DNA of 64,000 bases from Mesostigma viride (GCA_009746045.1 RPFO01000072.1:2997323-3061322); one strand, 5' to 3'; numbered from the stretch's first letter, positions 54,688-64,000 are shown. Translations and numbers: made by a program. The notes: a model not told the origin generated them from the sequence alone.

Positions 54688-54892
54688 TTAAATTAAAATA
54701 AATTATTTATTATAACATATCTCTAATCTCCGTTGGGAGTACCTGTAGTGCTCACATATCCCTGAGAAGGGGCATATGGCTTTAACTACATTCTGGGCTG
54801 CTTCCTGCAAGGGTAGGGTGTAAACTACACCTGCTCTGGGTGCACAACGTGCACCTGCACCACTAAATGTATTCCAGCACCTAAGGCGCGCC
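54688..54892 (-). mobile_element. 5'-truncated retroelement 3' end
   Basis: AT-rich degenerate tail, a decayed terminal hairpin (CTCC/GGGAG around GTTG on the plus strand) and about 150 bp of the shared 3'UTR. The dispersed repeat with AAGATAACGGCAGGCTCAAG follows at about 54943. Confidence 0.65.
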
Positions 54893-55109
54893 AGCAGTTT
54901 AGGCCGGGGCATACCCAGGGAAAACGCGGATCAAAAGATAACGGCAGGCTCAAGCTACCATGGTCCGGATTCTCCCATGCAATTTCTGGCCTCATGCGCA
55001 TGGTTGTCTCCTTGATACCCAGGGACTCGGTAACAAGGTGGGTTGGGCAACTAGCTGGGCATGGGCCGCGTGCCATGCAACACTAGCTTCAAGCATCAGC
55101 CGGAAGAGT

Positions 55110-56190
55110 TAATTAATTAATTAAACTTGTGCTCCCGTTGGGGAGTCACGGAGCATGAACCCGGATTGATGGATGGATGGATGGGTACACGCAATCCTAC
55201 CGGTCTAAGCTATCTACAGGCTATCTACAATTAAAACAATCCTATTCTATATCTATGGTGCTCGCGACCCTAGGGGTCTTGTCTAGCATGCCGCCCACGT
55301 GTGCAAAGGCGCGGCTTCCCCACTGCAGGGGGGTCGTTATCCTCTATGACCTGGGCCCACTTGGCCTTGTCCATCATCTTTTTCCGAATCACGGAGAGGC
55401 CCGTCATGTCCTCTACTAGCTGTTCTTTGAAGGTGCGGGCCTTGCGGCGTCTATAACCTGGCTGGGCCCGGCCCACGTGAGGAGGTGCCGGCCTGGCTTG
55501 TCGGTGCGCAGCCCTGCAGAGTACGCGTGAGGTGTCTACAGGTCTGGTAATTGGTGTGAGCTATAAGTGCCCTACTAGCATCAGGCGCCGCTGCAGCTTG
55601 ATGGCATACCCGTGATAAGTGGCATGCCAAGATACAAGTCCTCCTTGCGGACACGAGCTGCAGCGTATCCTACACGAAAAATTGACCGCAGCTAGCATCT
55701 TGGTGACCGCGCCATCCAGCTTGTTTGCAAGGTTGGCAGTGAGAGTCCACGTCTTGGCTCCGTACGTAAGAACAAGGAGGATGAGGACCTTAAACAGGTC
55801 CTGTTTCCCTAGCTTGCCCAAGGGCTTGCGCCACAGGGCCAGGTATTGGCGTAAAGCGTGCCAGGCGAGGGCCGGCCGGAGATACGGTGGTCCACATCGG
55901 CCTCACAGCTAGGGAGTAAGCTACCCAGCAACTTGACGCGGTCCCGATACAGGACTCGAGAGCCGTCAAGGAGAAAGAGGTCGGGCGGTGGCTGAGTGAG
56001 CCCAATCGCCAGAGCCTCAGTCTTCTTGCTGACCTCAAGCCCCACCACAGCCGGAAGAAACTCATATATATGGAGCTGTCCTCGACATCCCCTTTCAGCC
56101 GAGGCAAACCAACCTGAATGTAGTGTTTAATTTGCCCAATCCTGTTTCCCTTGAGCAGTGTGCTAGATGCAGGTGCCATACTTGGATGAA
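55110..56190 (-). pseudogene. LINE ORF2 remnant: C-terminal region after the reverse transcriptase
   Basis: Minus strand: hairpin (CTCCC/GGGAG, loop CAAC) with (TTAA)n tail at 55110-55156, a 3'UTR with a short CATC tract, then broken frames up to 56177. They read GLEVSKKTEALAIG, LLDGSRVLYRDRVKLLGS and VLTYGAKTWTLTANLANKL. The last is the familiar Y-G-A-[EK]-T-W-[TA]-L segment that follows the RT domain in many LINEs. Frameshifts separate the pieces and the catalytic RT core is absent, so it cannot make an active protein. It continues for 26 bp after element F (58211-58236). Confidence 0.75.
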
Positions 56191-58197
56191 ACGCACTCAC
56201 AACGAGAGCCACGAGCCACGAGGTTGCCATGGCTGTCGGAGCTCATAACTTTCACGTTTGAGCACCGAATTCAGCTGTGAATATCACAATCGCTTCGTCT
56301 TTCTTAGACGCACATGCTGATATAATTTTCCGAAGCTATAACGCACTATACGATGAGCAAACGCCTCTCGACGCAACGCAGCCTGGCGGCTGCGCTCAGC
56401 AATGAAAATACGTCTGCAGCCCCGGCTGCAGCTTCGCCAACCGGCCCAGAAGGCAGCGGCGCCACTAGCCAAGCTCTAGTGGTCGCCCAGCCCCCTGCTG
56501 AGCCCGCCTCGCCCGCAGCGTCGCCTGAACCCAAGCGCAGTCGCTCTGCCGAGCCGAGTTGGACAGAGCTCGACTTTGTCGCCGAAGCCAGCCAGCCCGG
56601 CTTCCTTGACACGCTTAACCCGGAACGCATCCTGGTCTGCGTGTTTTATGGAACGCACGCCTCGCTTCTTGCACTATGCAAGCAGCTCTTCAACCAAGGT
56701 CGCCTCTTTGACCCTCGCTGGGTTCGTCTCGCCTCTTTCGACATCATTCCCAGCCTCCACCGCCCCTTCCTCCAGCAATTCGCTCTCTTTTCCCTCCTTG
56801 GACGCTCCATCGGGGAGCTTTGGCCCCCCAAGCCTCTCACCACCACCTTAACCGAATCCTCCCTCCGCTCACTCCTTAAGGAGGTCCTCGAGGAGCACGT
56901 GGACCCCATTGCTGCAGATGTGGCGGCCATCGGCGGCACGCTGACTGCCGAGCTTCCCCTCCTTTCCACCGCCACCTCCACCATCTCCACCGCCACCTCC
57001 ACCCTCCTCGCCTCCTCCACCGCCACCACCTCCACCTCCGACGCCATCACCGCCCAGCTCCGTGACATCGACCAGCGTCTTAAGGACAACGCCATCGCTA
57101 TCGAGGTTCTGCAGAACACGGCAGGCCTCACCGCCCAGGCGGTGAAGGACATTGCCGCCAAGCCAGCCCCGGCTGGCCTGGCCGGCGATGCTCCTCCCAT
57201 CACCACCTGGGCGGACATGCTTAAGCAACATACCACCTCCACCACCTCCGCCGTCGCAGCCCAGCTCCAACGGCAGACGCTTGACCTCCGCGAGGAGGCC
57301 GAGCTCGCCCAGCGCAGCCTCAACGTCATTGTCAAGAACTTCACCATGGAGGAAGGTGAGACTTCCGAGAAGCTTTTGCGTGCGTTTGAGCGAGAAATCC
57401 TTGGTCGCATGGGCCTTATCGGTGAGATCGCGCTGGCCGCCCACCGCCTTCCCCGCGCGCGGGGTAAGGCAGGGCCGCCCCCGCTCCTTCTCACCTTTAA
57501 GACCCCGGCGGACAAGATTTCTTTTCTCAGACGCCGCAAGCGGCTCGAGAAGACTCTCTTCACCCTTGATGACGACCTGACCCTGGCGCAGCAACAACGG
57601 CGACGGGAGCTATGGCCGACCTACCTCCAGCTCCGGCAGACCAAGGCGGGCCAGCCGGTGTACTGGAAGGGGGCGGCCATCTACGTCGGCCACAAGCCCT
57701 GGCAGGCGACCCCCCCCCCCCGCGGCCCCAGCGACTCCAGACGCCCCAGCTTAGGGGAATACAGCAGTAGTAGTGCAGAATAGATAGACCGTGGCCATGT
57801 ACATGTACGCCTCCTAGAGGCACTATCCTAGCTAAGCCACGCGCTTTCCTTAATCATGTACATGTGTGCCTATGATGAGCCACACCCCAGATGATGCCTA
57901 GCTTTATTTAGTTATGTTGTGCCCATGCAGGGAGTAACTCTCTGCTGAGACGCCATGCCCTAGCTTCTTTGTATAGCTATGCTGCTCTTCCCCCCCATGA
58001 CAGGCTCCCCCTTCGCTGGGCATAGCTTGAAGATCATGGGGATGCAAGTGCCCTGGTGCACCTAGAGCAAGGGTCCTTTACATCCCCACCCTTGCAGGAA
58101 GTAGCTTAGGATGTATGATAGGCCATATGCCCCCCTCTCAAGGGCTGTGTGCTACATATACTCCCAACGGAGTTATGTTACAATTCAATTCAATTCA
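56191..58197 (+). mobile_element. Element F, full-length ORF1-only retroelement with perfect 13-bp target duplication
   Basis: ATACTTGGATGAA flanks it at 56178-56190 and 58198-58210. Inside: two CACGAG units, the conserved 5'UTR, ORF1 (56353-57783), a 3'UTR, terminal hairpin 58154-58178 (arms ACTCC/GGAGT, loop CAAC, extended by ACATA/TATGT) and an (AATTC)n tail. The total is 2,007 bp with no RT. It sits within the ORF2 remnant. It is the clearest complete copy here. Confidence 0.9.
56353..57783 (+). CDS. Retroelement ORF1 protein, L1-ORF1p-like (element F, altered C-terminus, 476 aa)
   Basis: The open frame starts MSKRLSTQRSLAAALSNENT. Order: S/P-rich N-terminus (1-75); W/F-containing domain (about 80-185); T/S/A-rich coiled-coil-like middle (about 195-290); RRM-like SLNVIVKNFTMEEGET (about 325); HRLPRARGKAGPPPLLLTF; FTLDDDLTLAQQQRRRELWP; PVYWKGAAIYVGHKPWQ. 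A run of 12 C at 57710-57721, against five in element B, shifts the frame, so the last 25 or so residues are replaced and the ancestral stop at 57752 is bypassed. RNA-binding chaperone function is inferred from the L1-type layout. Confidence 0.75.
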   Translation: MSKRLSTQRSLAAALSNENTSAAPAAASPTGPEGSGATSQALVVAQPPAEPASPAASPEPKRSRSAEPSWTELDFVAEASQPGFLDTLNPERILVCVFYGTHASLLALCKQLFNQGRLFDPRWVRLASFDIIPSLHRPFLQQFALFSLLGRSIGELWPPKPLTTTLTESSLRSLLKEVLEEHVDPIAADVAAIGGTLTAELPLLSTATSTISTATSTLLASSTATTSTSDAITAQLRDIDQRLKDNAIAIEVLQNTAGLTAQAVKDIAAKPAPAGLAGDAPPITTWADMLKQHTTSTTSAVAAQLQRQTLDLREEAELAQRSLNVIVKNFTMEEGETSEKLLRAFEREILGRMGLIGEIALAAHRLPRARGKAGPPPLLLTFKTPADKISFLRRRKRLEKTLFTLDDDLTLAQQQRRRELWPTYLQLRQTKAGQPVYWKGAAIYVGHKPWQATPPPRGPSDSRRPSLGEYSSSSAE

Positions 58198-58236
58198 ATA
58201 CTTGGATGAAGTGAGGCTCGATCAGCTTGGGGCCTA

Positions 58237-58531
58237 TAATTAATTAATTAATTAATTAGACTCGTGCTCCCGTTGGGGAGTCACGGAGCATTAACCCCGA
58301 TGGAAGGATGGGTGGGTGCAAACAGTCCTACCAGTCTAAGCCGATCTACATCAGCTACCTACGCCATCTATCTAACAGCAACTAACTACAACATCTATCT
58401 ATACAGCATCACGTGGCCCTAGGGGAGCTGTCTAGCTGGCGTGCCTCCCGTGGGTTTGCACACGCGGGCGCTTCCCCACAGGGGGGGGCTCGTTGCCCTC
58501 TATGACCTGGGCCCATTTGGCCTTGTCCATC
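58237..58531 (-). mobile_element. 3' part of a second RT-type LINE (continues at 60369)
   Basis: Minus strand: (TTAA)n tail, hairpin and the same 3'UTR as at 55110-55430. It stops at CTTGTCCATC (58522-58531), and the matching sequence picks up at CTTGTCCATC (60369-60378). The LINE was therefore probably continuous before the 1.8 kb between was inserted. Confidence 0.7.
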
Positions 58532-58692
58532 CAAAATTTTTGCAGAGTGACCCCGTTTTCCTGGGGAATGGCCAGGCAGACATTAATAATAATATGAATT
58601 ACCCTAATTCCTGGATGGAGAACTCATTGCAAACACAAGTCATGGAAAGCATCATGTCTTTATTAATCATATGGTAACTCATATGGCTATCA

Positions 58693-59034
58693 TTCAACAT
58701 AGCCATGCTTTGTCTATAATGGGACCCCCATGGATGTTGCATTAAGAACTTAGCCATGCTATGCCATGCAGAGAGATGCTCTCTGTCGAGAAGCCATGCC
58801 CTAGCCCTTGCATAGCCATGATGATCTTCCTCCCCCGTGCCAGGATCCCCTTAGCTGGGTTGAACCTGAGACAGCATGGTGGTGCCGGTGCCCTTGCGGC
58901 ACCTAGAGCAAGTGTTGCTTACATTCCCACCCTTGCATGAAGTAGCCTAGGATGTATTTAAAGCCATATGCCCCTTCTCAGGGATATGTGCTACATTGAC
59001 TCCCAACGGAGTGATGTTGATAATTAATTAATTA
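58693..59034 (+). mobile_element. 5'-truncated ORF1-element 3' end with perfect 12-bp target duplication
   Basis: ATATGGCTATCA flanks it at 58681-58692 and 59035-59046. It contains the last 340 bp or so of a 3'UTR very close to element C, the terminal hairpin (ACTCC/GGAGT, loop CAAC) and a TAAT tail. It lies just downstream of the 201-codon minus-strand ORF. Confidence 0.85.
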
Positions 59035-59060
59035 ATATGGCTATCAATTAGCCACTTATG

Positions 59061-59666
59061 TCACCAGCCAGCAAACATGGCATTGAAATCCAGGGGGGTG
59101 CTGGGGTTAAACAACATTCCCTGCATCGCCCCCTGGTCGATAATGGGAGGAGGGAAAACGGCCTCCATCACCCCGTGCAGGCGCAGGTGCATTGACCACA
59201 GCTCCAGCATTTCCTCTCGCGTCACGGGAACGTGCCCTCCCGCTGGTAGGTTGCGGGTAGACGAAAACGTGGCAGCCATCGCCTTGACCGCATCGTCGCA
59301 GCCCGTGTTCATACTGGTCACCTCGACGAGCTCCTGTTCGCCGCTGCCCCACGTGATGTGAAACAGCAGGACGCGTCCGCCATCCTCTGTCACGGGACCG
59401 AGGCACGCGTCGTGGATCGCGTGAACGGGGGATTCGTTGTCGACGTCGCTCAGACGCTGTTCGAATTCGCCATGCTCGCGACAGACGCGCCTCAGCGACG
59501 TCCTGGCATCGCGCAGTCGATTCGCGAGCTGGCTGCACGCGATGTGCAAGCCCTCGACCATCGCCATCGCCTCGGCCCCTGCGTTGGTGGGCCTGGGATT
59601 CATGGCGTCGTTGTCGGATATTGCGTGAGTTTCGTCGACGAAAATGGAAAGGGGAGACGATGGCAA
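59061..59666 (-). CDS. Unrecognised 201-aa protein within inserted segment X
   Basis: Intact single-exon frame from ATG 59666 (MPSSPLSIFVDETHAISDND) to TGA 59061. Visible features: an acidic N-terminus; a predicted helical stretch with QLANRLRDARTSLRRVCRE (about 48-66); a VLLFHITWGSGEQELVEVTS segment (about 98-117) that looks like two beta strands; a helix VTREEMLELWSMHLRLHGVM; and a hydrophobic F/P/M-rich end. I recognise no family. An AATAAA on the minus strand near 58650-58665 could be a poly(A) signal if the later insertion at 58693 is skipped. Base composition resembles the host exons. It could be cargo of segment X or a captured host gene; a chance ORF is less likely but not excluded. 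Confidence 0.5.
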   Translation of the reverse strand: MPSSPLSIFVDETHAISDNDAMNPRPTNAGAEAMAMVEGLHIACSQLANRLRDARTSLRRVCREHGEFEQRLSDVDNESPVHAIHDACLGPVTEDGGRVLLFHITWGSGEQELVEVTSMNTGCDDAVKAMAATFSSTRNLPAGGHVPVTREEMLELWSMHLRLHGVMEAVFPPPIIDQGAMQGMLFNPSTPLDFNAMFAGW

Positions 59667-60033
59667 TGCGTGGGAAGACGTCGACGCAATATAAACGCGT
59701 TCCAGACGCTGGCGTTACGTCCTAACCGTCTCCTGTCCGCTGGCATGGACGCGATGACCTGGAAATGCATCGGTTGACAGACAGCAATGCCAAACTCTGC
59801 TCGCTTTTTCGACATCAACATTTAGTATCTACGCGTTTGGAATGTCCTGGACCCTGCCGCATACCCCTTGGGTCCCTGGAAAGTCCCTGATCTCGTCGGA
59901 TTTCCTGGGAAATCCATAGACCCTGGGAACTATCCACACCCCTCCCTGGGAACTAACTAGCAACTAGTAGGAACTACCGCGAACTACCGGGAAGCGTACG
60001 GGAAGCGTACGGGAAAGTCCCTTGGGGGTCACG

Positions 60034-60368
60034 TCGCGAAGCGGTTGTCATTGAATTGAATTGAATTGAATAGAATTGTAACATAACTCCGTTGAGAGAA
60101 TATGTAGCACATATCCCTGAGAAGGGGCATATGGCTTTTAATACATTCTAGGCTACTTCCTGCAAGAGTGGAATGTAAGCAGCACTTGCTCTAGGTGCCT
60201 CAAGGGCACCGGCACCCTCATGATCTTCACACTATGCCCAGCTAAGGGGGAGTATGTCATGCGGGGGAAGGTCATCATGGCTATACAAGAGATCAGAATA
60301 CAAGAGCTAGGGCATGGCTTCTCGACAGAGAGCATCTCTCTGCATGGCATAGCATGGCTAAATTCTTA
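60034..60368 (-). mobile_element. 5'-truncated ORF1-element 3' end with (GAATT)n tail
   Basis: Minus strand: a (GAATT)n tail at 60041-60077, a decayed terminal hairpin, then about 290 bp of 3'UTR close to that of element C. It ends at the junction with the RT-type LINE (60369). TTGTCAT on the left and TTGTCCAT on the right may be its target duplication. Confidence 0.65.
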
Positions 60369-60464
60369 ATGCAACTTGTCCATCATCTTCTTCCAAATCA
60401 CGGCAGAGAGGCCTATAGGCCCCCCATGTCCTCTACTAGCTGTTCTTTGAAGGTGCGGGCCTTG

Positions 60465-61667
60465 AATTGAATTGAATTGAATTGTAACATAACTCCGTTG
60501 GGAGTATATGTAGCACATAGCCCAGAGAAGGGGCATATGGCCTATCATACATTCTAAGCTACTTCCTGCAAGGGTGGGAATGTAAACAACACTTGCTCTA
60601 GGTGCACTAGGGCACCTGCACCACCCAGAGTTTCAGGCAACACCCAGCGAAGGGGAGCCTGTCATAGGTGGGGAAGATCATCATGGCTATACAAGAGCTA
60701 GGACATGGCTTCTCTACAGAGAGCATCTCTCTGCATGGCATAGCATAACTAAATAAAGCTAGGCATCATCTGGAGTGTGGCTCATCATAGGCACACATGT
60801 ACATGATTAAATAAAGCGCGTGGCTTAGCTGGGATAGTGCCTCTAGGAGGCGTACATGTACATGGCCACGGTCTATCTATTCTACACTACTACTGCTGTA
60901 TTCCCCTAAGCTGGGGCGTCTGGAGTCGCTGGGGCCGCGGGGGTCGCCTGCCAGGGCTTGTGGCCGACGTAGATGGCCGCCCCCTTCCAGTACACCGGCT
61001 GGCCCGCCTTGGTCTGCCGGAGCTGGAGGTAGGTCGGCCATAGCTCCCGTCGCCGTTGTTGCTGCGCCAGGGTCAGGTCGTCATCAAGGGTGAAGAGAGT
61101 CTTCTCGAGCCGCTTGCGGCGTCTGAGAAAAGAAATCTTGTCCGCCGGGGTCTTAAAGGTGAGAAGGAGCGGGGGCGGCCCTGCCTTACCCCGCGCGCGG
61201 GGAAGGCGGTGGGCGGCCAGCTCGATCTCACCAGTAAGGCCCATGCGATCAAGGATTTCTCTCTCAAAAGCACGTGCAAGCTTCTCGGAATTCTCACCTT
61301 CCTCCATCTTGAGATTCTTGACAATGACGTTAAGGCTGCGCTTGGCGAGCTCGGCCTCCTCGCGGAGGTCAAGCGTCTGCCGCTGGAGCTGTGCTGCGAC
61401 GGCGGAGGTGGTGGAGGTGGTGTGCTGCTTAAGCATGTCCGCCCAGGTCGTGATGGGAGGAGCATCGCCGGCCAGGCCAGCCGGGGCTGGCTTGGCGGCA
61501 ATGTCCTTCACCGCCTGGGCGGTGAGGCCTGCGGTGTTCTGCAGAACCTCGATAGCGATGGCGTTGTCCTTAAGACGCTGGTCGATGTCGCGGAGCTGGG
61601 CGGTGATGGAGTCGGAGGGGGGGGGGGGGGAGGAGGCGAGGAGGGTGGCGGTGGCGGCGGCGGTGAC
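60465..61667 (-). mobile_element. Element G, 5'-truncated ORF1 element with perfect 13-bp target duplication
   Basis: GGTGCGGGCCTTG flanks it at 60452-60464 and 61668-61680, inside the ORF2 remnant. Minus strand: (GAATT)n tail, terminal hairpin near 60486-60512, a 3'UTR and the C-terminal half of ORF1. Truncation falls within the ORF1 coiled-coil-like region. Confidence 0.88.
60906..61660 (-). pseudogene. Truncated ORF1 of element G
   Basis: The C-terminal 201 codons are open from 61511 to the normal stop at 60906: SLNVIVKNLKMEEGEN, HRLPRARGKAGPPPLLLTF, FTLDDDLTLAQQQRRRELWP and PVYWKGAAIYVGHKPWQATP. Upstream codons to about 61660 remain recognisable but contain a G-run at 61617-61630 that breaks the frame. 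It lacks the N-terminus and initiation region, so it is not functional. Closest to elements B and F. Confidence 0.8.
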
Positions 61668-62309
61668 GGTGCGGGCCTTGCGGCGTCTAATTAACGTCAG
61701 GGGGCCCGGCCCACGTCAGGAGGTGCCGGCCAGGCTGAGCTGGTCGCAGTCCTGCGGGGGGGCCACGTGAGGTGTCTACCTGGTTGGTGCGAGCTAGGTG
61801 CCCAACTAGCTGCAGGCGCTGCTGCTTAATGGTGCTGGTGATACATGGCATGCCCTGGTACAGGTCCTCATTGCGGACATGAGCAGCATATCCTACTCTG
61901 AAAATGGAACGCAGCATGTTGGTGACCGCGCCGTCGATCCAGCTTGCGGGCCAGGTCGGTGGTGAGCGTCCACGTCTCCGCCCCATACGTGAGAACAGGG
62001 AGGACGAGGACCTTGAACAGGTCCTGTTTCTCGATCTTGCCCAGGGGCTTGCGCCACAGGGCCCGGTACTGGCGTAAAGCGTGCCAGGCGAGGGAGATGC
62101 GATGGTCCACATCAACCTCGCAGCTGGGGAGCAGGCTGCCCGGCAGCTTGACGCGGTACGTCCCGATACAGGACTCGAGAGCCGTCGAGAAGATAGAGGG
62201 GTGGCGGTGAGTGGGTGAGCCCAACCGCCAGGGCCTCTGTCTTCTTGCTGACCTCAAGCCCCACGGCCCGGGCCTCGATAGCCAGGCAGTCAAGCCATGT
62301 CTGCACGTG

Positions 62310-62745
62310 CCCAGTGTCCTATAGTATTCGGATTTGGCACGCCGCAAAGGTGAAAACCATTTGCGTTCAGTGCCGGCCCGCGGAAAACGCGGAAAAACGC
62401 GATCTGCAAATGAATCCAGGCCGGAATCGAACTGGGGACCTCTCGCACCAATTTTGCTTACTAAAGGACGGACTTCTCCGGATCCTAAGGCATCGCCAAC
62501 TGACACCTACAGTCATCCGCAAAAGTTCTCCTTTCCGGGGAGTGATGCAAGCCTTTCGGATTTGGTACTAGATAAATCATTCGAGATCTGTGTGTAGGAG
62601 CACTACACACGTGTCTGCACTCGAGATCGACTTGTTCAGTCTCGAAACGTGAGACGGGCTGAACACGGCTGGAACCTTCTTGAGAAGGGGGCGTAGCCGG
62701 TACTATCGAGATCAGCCAAGCGTATATTCTGATTTGGCTATAGTA
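62310..62745 (-). mobile_element. Single copy of the tRNA-like SINE unit
   Basis: Minus strand: matches the 393-bp unit of 986-2387 along most of its length, in a rotated order, including GTTCGATTCC, GTGCGAGAGGTCCCCA, TTTTCCGCG and GTAGTGCTCC. It has point differences and an insertion or two. Being solitary, it shows the unit is dispersed and not only a local satellite. Confidence 0.7.
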
Positions 62746-64000
62746 TAATTAGTAGTTGCATGTACATGCATTAGCGTGTGCATGGACTGACGCTCATGTC
62801 AAGTAGTACTATATGGAACCGAGGGCTGTCTCCTTGATATGGAACCGAGGCAGGGCGCTTTGCGGCCTGCTGGGCGCCATGCACCGTTGCTGGTGGATGT
62901 TACAGCTAGGGCATGCCATACATTGGGCATGAGCGCAGCACTGGAGTATGGGGGCTTAAAAGCAAGTAATTTGGTCCTCGACAGCACATTAATTCATTCA
63001 TACATAACATCCGGGATGCATCCGGAGGACATGCAGTTCTAAGCATTTCGACTTTGTCCTTAAATGGGCACAAACATTACGCATGGTTATAAGCTTTACA
63101 CTAACATTATCGTTCTAATGAGACAACTATTCATGGGCGCATGGCGGTCCAACGTTGCCTGATTAGAGTTCTCAGAGATGAAAGGCACTAACACAGCCAT
63201 GATGTGCTCCATATGGAACCTGAAACAGTTCACCATCCCTGGAGTAGAAACCAACAGGTACATTAATTGCCACAGCAGTTGTCCACCTGTCATGTTAGTC
63301 ATGACTGCCTTGCATAATGATTTGAGGTATGATCTTTGAGAGCAAGGCTTTTGCCACGGCAAACAGTACTTCGGCATGGTATCTTCAGTTTCACATCTGG
63401 AAGATAGCATTTCCAACATGCCAATCTCAAACCTTTATCTTATTGCCTATGCACGGTAAAATAGAAACAAAACAAATGTGCGAGCGACGCACTGTCACAT
63501 TTCCCAGGTAGTTGGGAAGCATGGAACGTGCACCAGCCCAGAGCGCAGCTCCGCTTAGTGGCCCCTTGAAGGGGTGGTTGGTTTGCGGTGCTGCTGTTCC
63601 TCTACACCCAGACAAAGAGTTGATCTGCCACGGGGAAAATAGCGGCCAACTTCGGATTTCGGGGTGATGCAAAAGGGTTGTTGCAACCCGATTACTCAGA
63701 CAGACTCGAATCAAAGCGGATACAGGGCTTTCCAACCTCGACGAACGCAAACAATGACTGGACCAATCTCTATGTTGTTAGGAACGCATGTGTGCATGAC
63801 ACATGCCCACACACGGCCAAACATGCTTGCAGCAAGAATGCAGACAAGAATACCCTAAACACAAACGGCCGCATGACATGCCCACGAGTGTGTCTGCTGT
63901 GCGCATGTCCCCGTCTCTTGACCACAATGTTGCACACGTGGCACCCTAGCAGCCTCATCTAGAAAAGCCACACAAAAAAGCGGGAAGAGCCGACCACATG
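62746..64000. other. Right-hand end, nothing recognised
   Basis: About 1.25 kb of moderately AT-rich unique sequence. A 107-codon minus frame (63096-63419) and several shorter ones show no motif I know and no splice context I trust. No repeats except a duplicated ATGGAACCGAGG (62813 and 62839). Confidence 0.5.

Larger units (their letters stand above)
58532..60033 (-). mobile_element. Inserted segment X carrying an unrecognised ORF
   Basis: This unique segment splits an RT-type LINE. CTTGTCCATC precedes it (58522-58531) and recurs at 60369-60378, with a decayed TTGTCAT at 60034-60040 where another element later entered. GTGACCCC occurs near both ends in opposite orientations (58547-58554 and about 60012-60019), which may be part of weak inverted termini. 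It carries the 201-codon ORF and is interrupted by a retroelement 3' end at 58693-59034. Type of element unknown. Confidence 0.45.
60369..62300 (-). pseudogene. LINE ORF2 remnant split by element G
   Basis: Continuation of the LINE at 58237-58531: 60369-60464 and, after element G, 61681-62300. Frames read VLTYGAETWTLTTDLARKLD, KKTEALAVGLT and LLDGSRVLYRD in separate phases, the same post-RT region as at 55110-56190. The RT core and endonuclease are absent. The 5' limit is uncertain, because a SINE-like repeat starts near 62310. Confidence 0.7.

Noticed and set aside
63096-63419. 107-codon minus-strand frame at the right end
   Set aside because: No motif, no clear start or splice context, and composition like non-coding flank.

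Overview
The window looks like a nuclear contig from a green alga (Chlorophyta). Three spliced host genes have GC-rich exons and short GT-AG junctions. TGTAA motifs, the chlorophyte poly(A) signal, lie just after two of the stop codons. The gene families are a plant-type pterin dehydratase, a GT29 sialyltransferase-like enzyme and a double cyclic-nucleotide-binding protein. The species is not identifiable by eye. Most of the sequence is not genic: introns are packed with micro- and minisatellites, and intergenic DNA is a nested graveyard of non-LTR retroelements.

Layout. 1-10.3 kb: a (CCAT)n array, a tandem tRNA-like SINE array, then nested retroelements that each carry an L1-ORF1p-like gene and no reverse transcriptase. 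10.56-12.60 kb (minus): a three-exon pterin-4a-carbinolamine dehydratase gene. 13.6-33.7 kb (plus): a gene of at least 14 exons with two cyclic-nucleotide-binding domains, its introns swollen by arrays and insertions. 34.4-37.0 kb: more nested ORF1 elements. 38.5-53.8 kb (plus): a type II membrane glycosyltransferase of family GT29, reconstructed as 12 phase-compatible exons (574 residues), with a 2.7 kb 20-bp minisatellite in one intron. 54.4-62.7 kb: reverse-transcriptase LINE remnants split by ORF1-only elements and by a segment carrying an unrecognised 201-residue ORF. 62.7-64 kb: nothing recognised.

The retroelements form a coherent system. Copies with different coding content (ORF1-only elements, RT-bearing remnants, and 3' ends as short as 45 bp) share a short terminal stem-loop followed by an AATT-rich microsatellite tail. 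They are flanked by 8-14 bp target duplications. Where stems differ between copies the paired bases change together. The simplest reading is that one reverse transcriptase recognises the 3' hairpin and moves ORF1-only 'half-LINEs' and hairpin fragments in trans. A second recurrent pattern is local tandem duplication of splice junctions, leaving decoy 3' or 5' splice sites beside at least six real exons.

Exon models were built by eye from splice consensus, reading phase and family motifs. They need transcript support.
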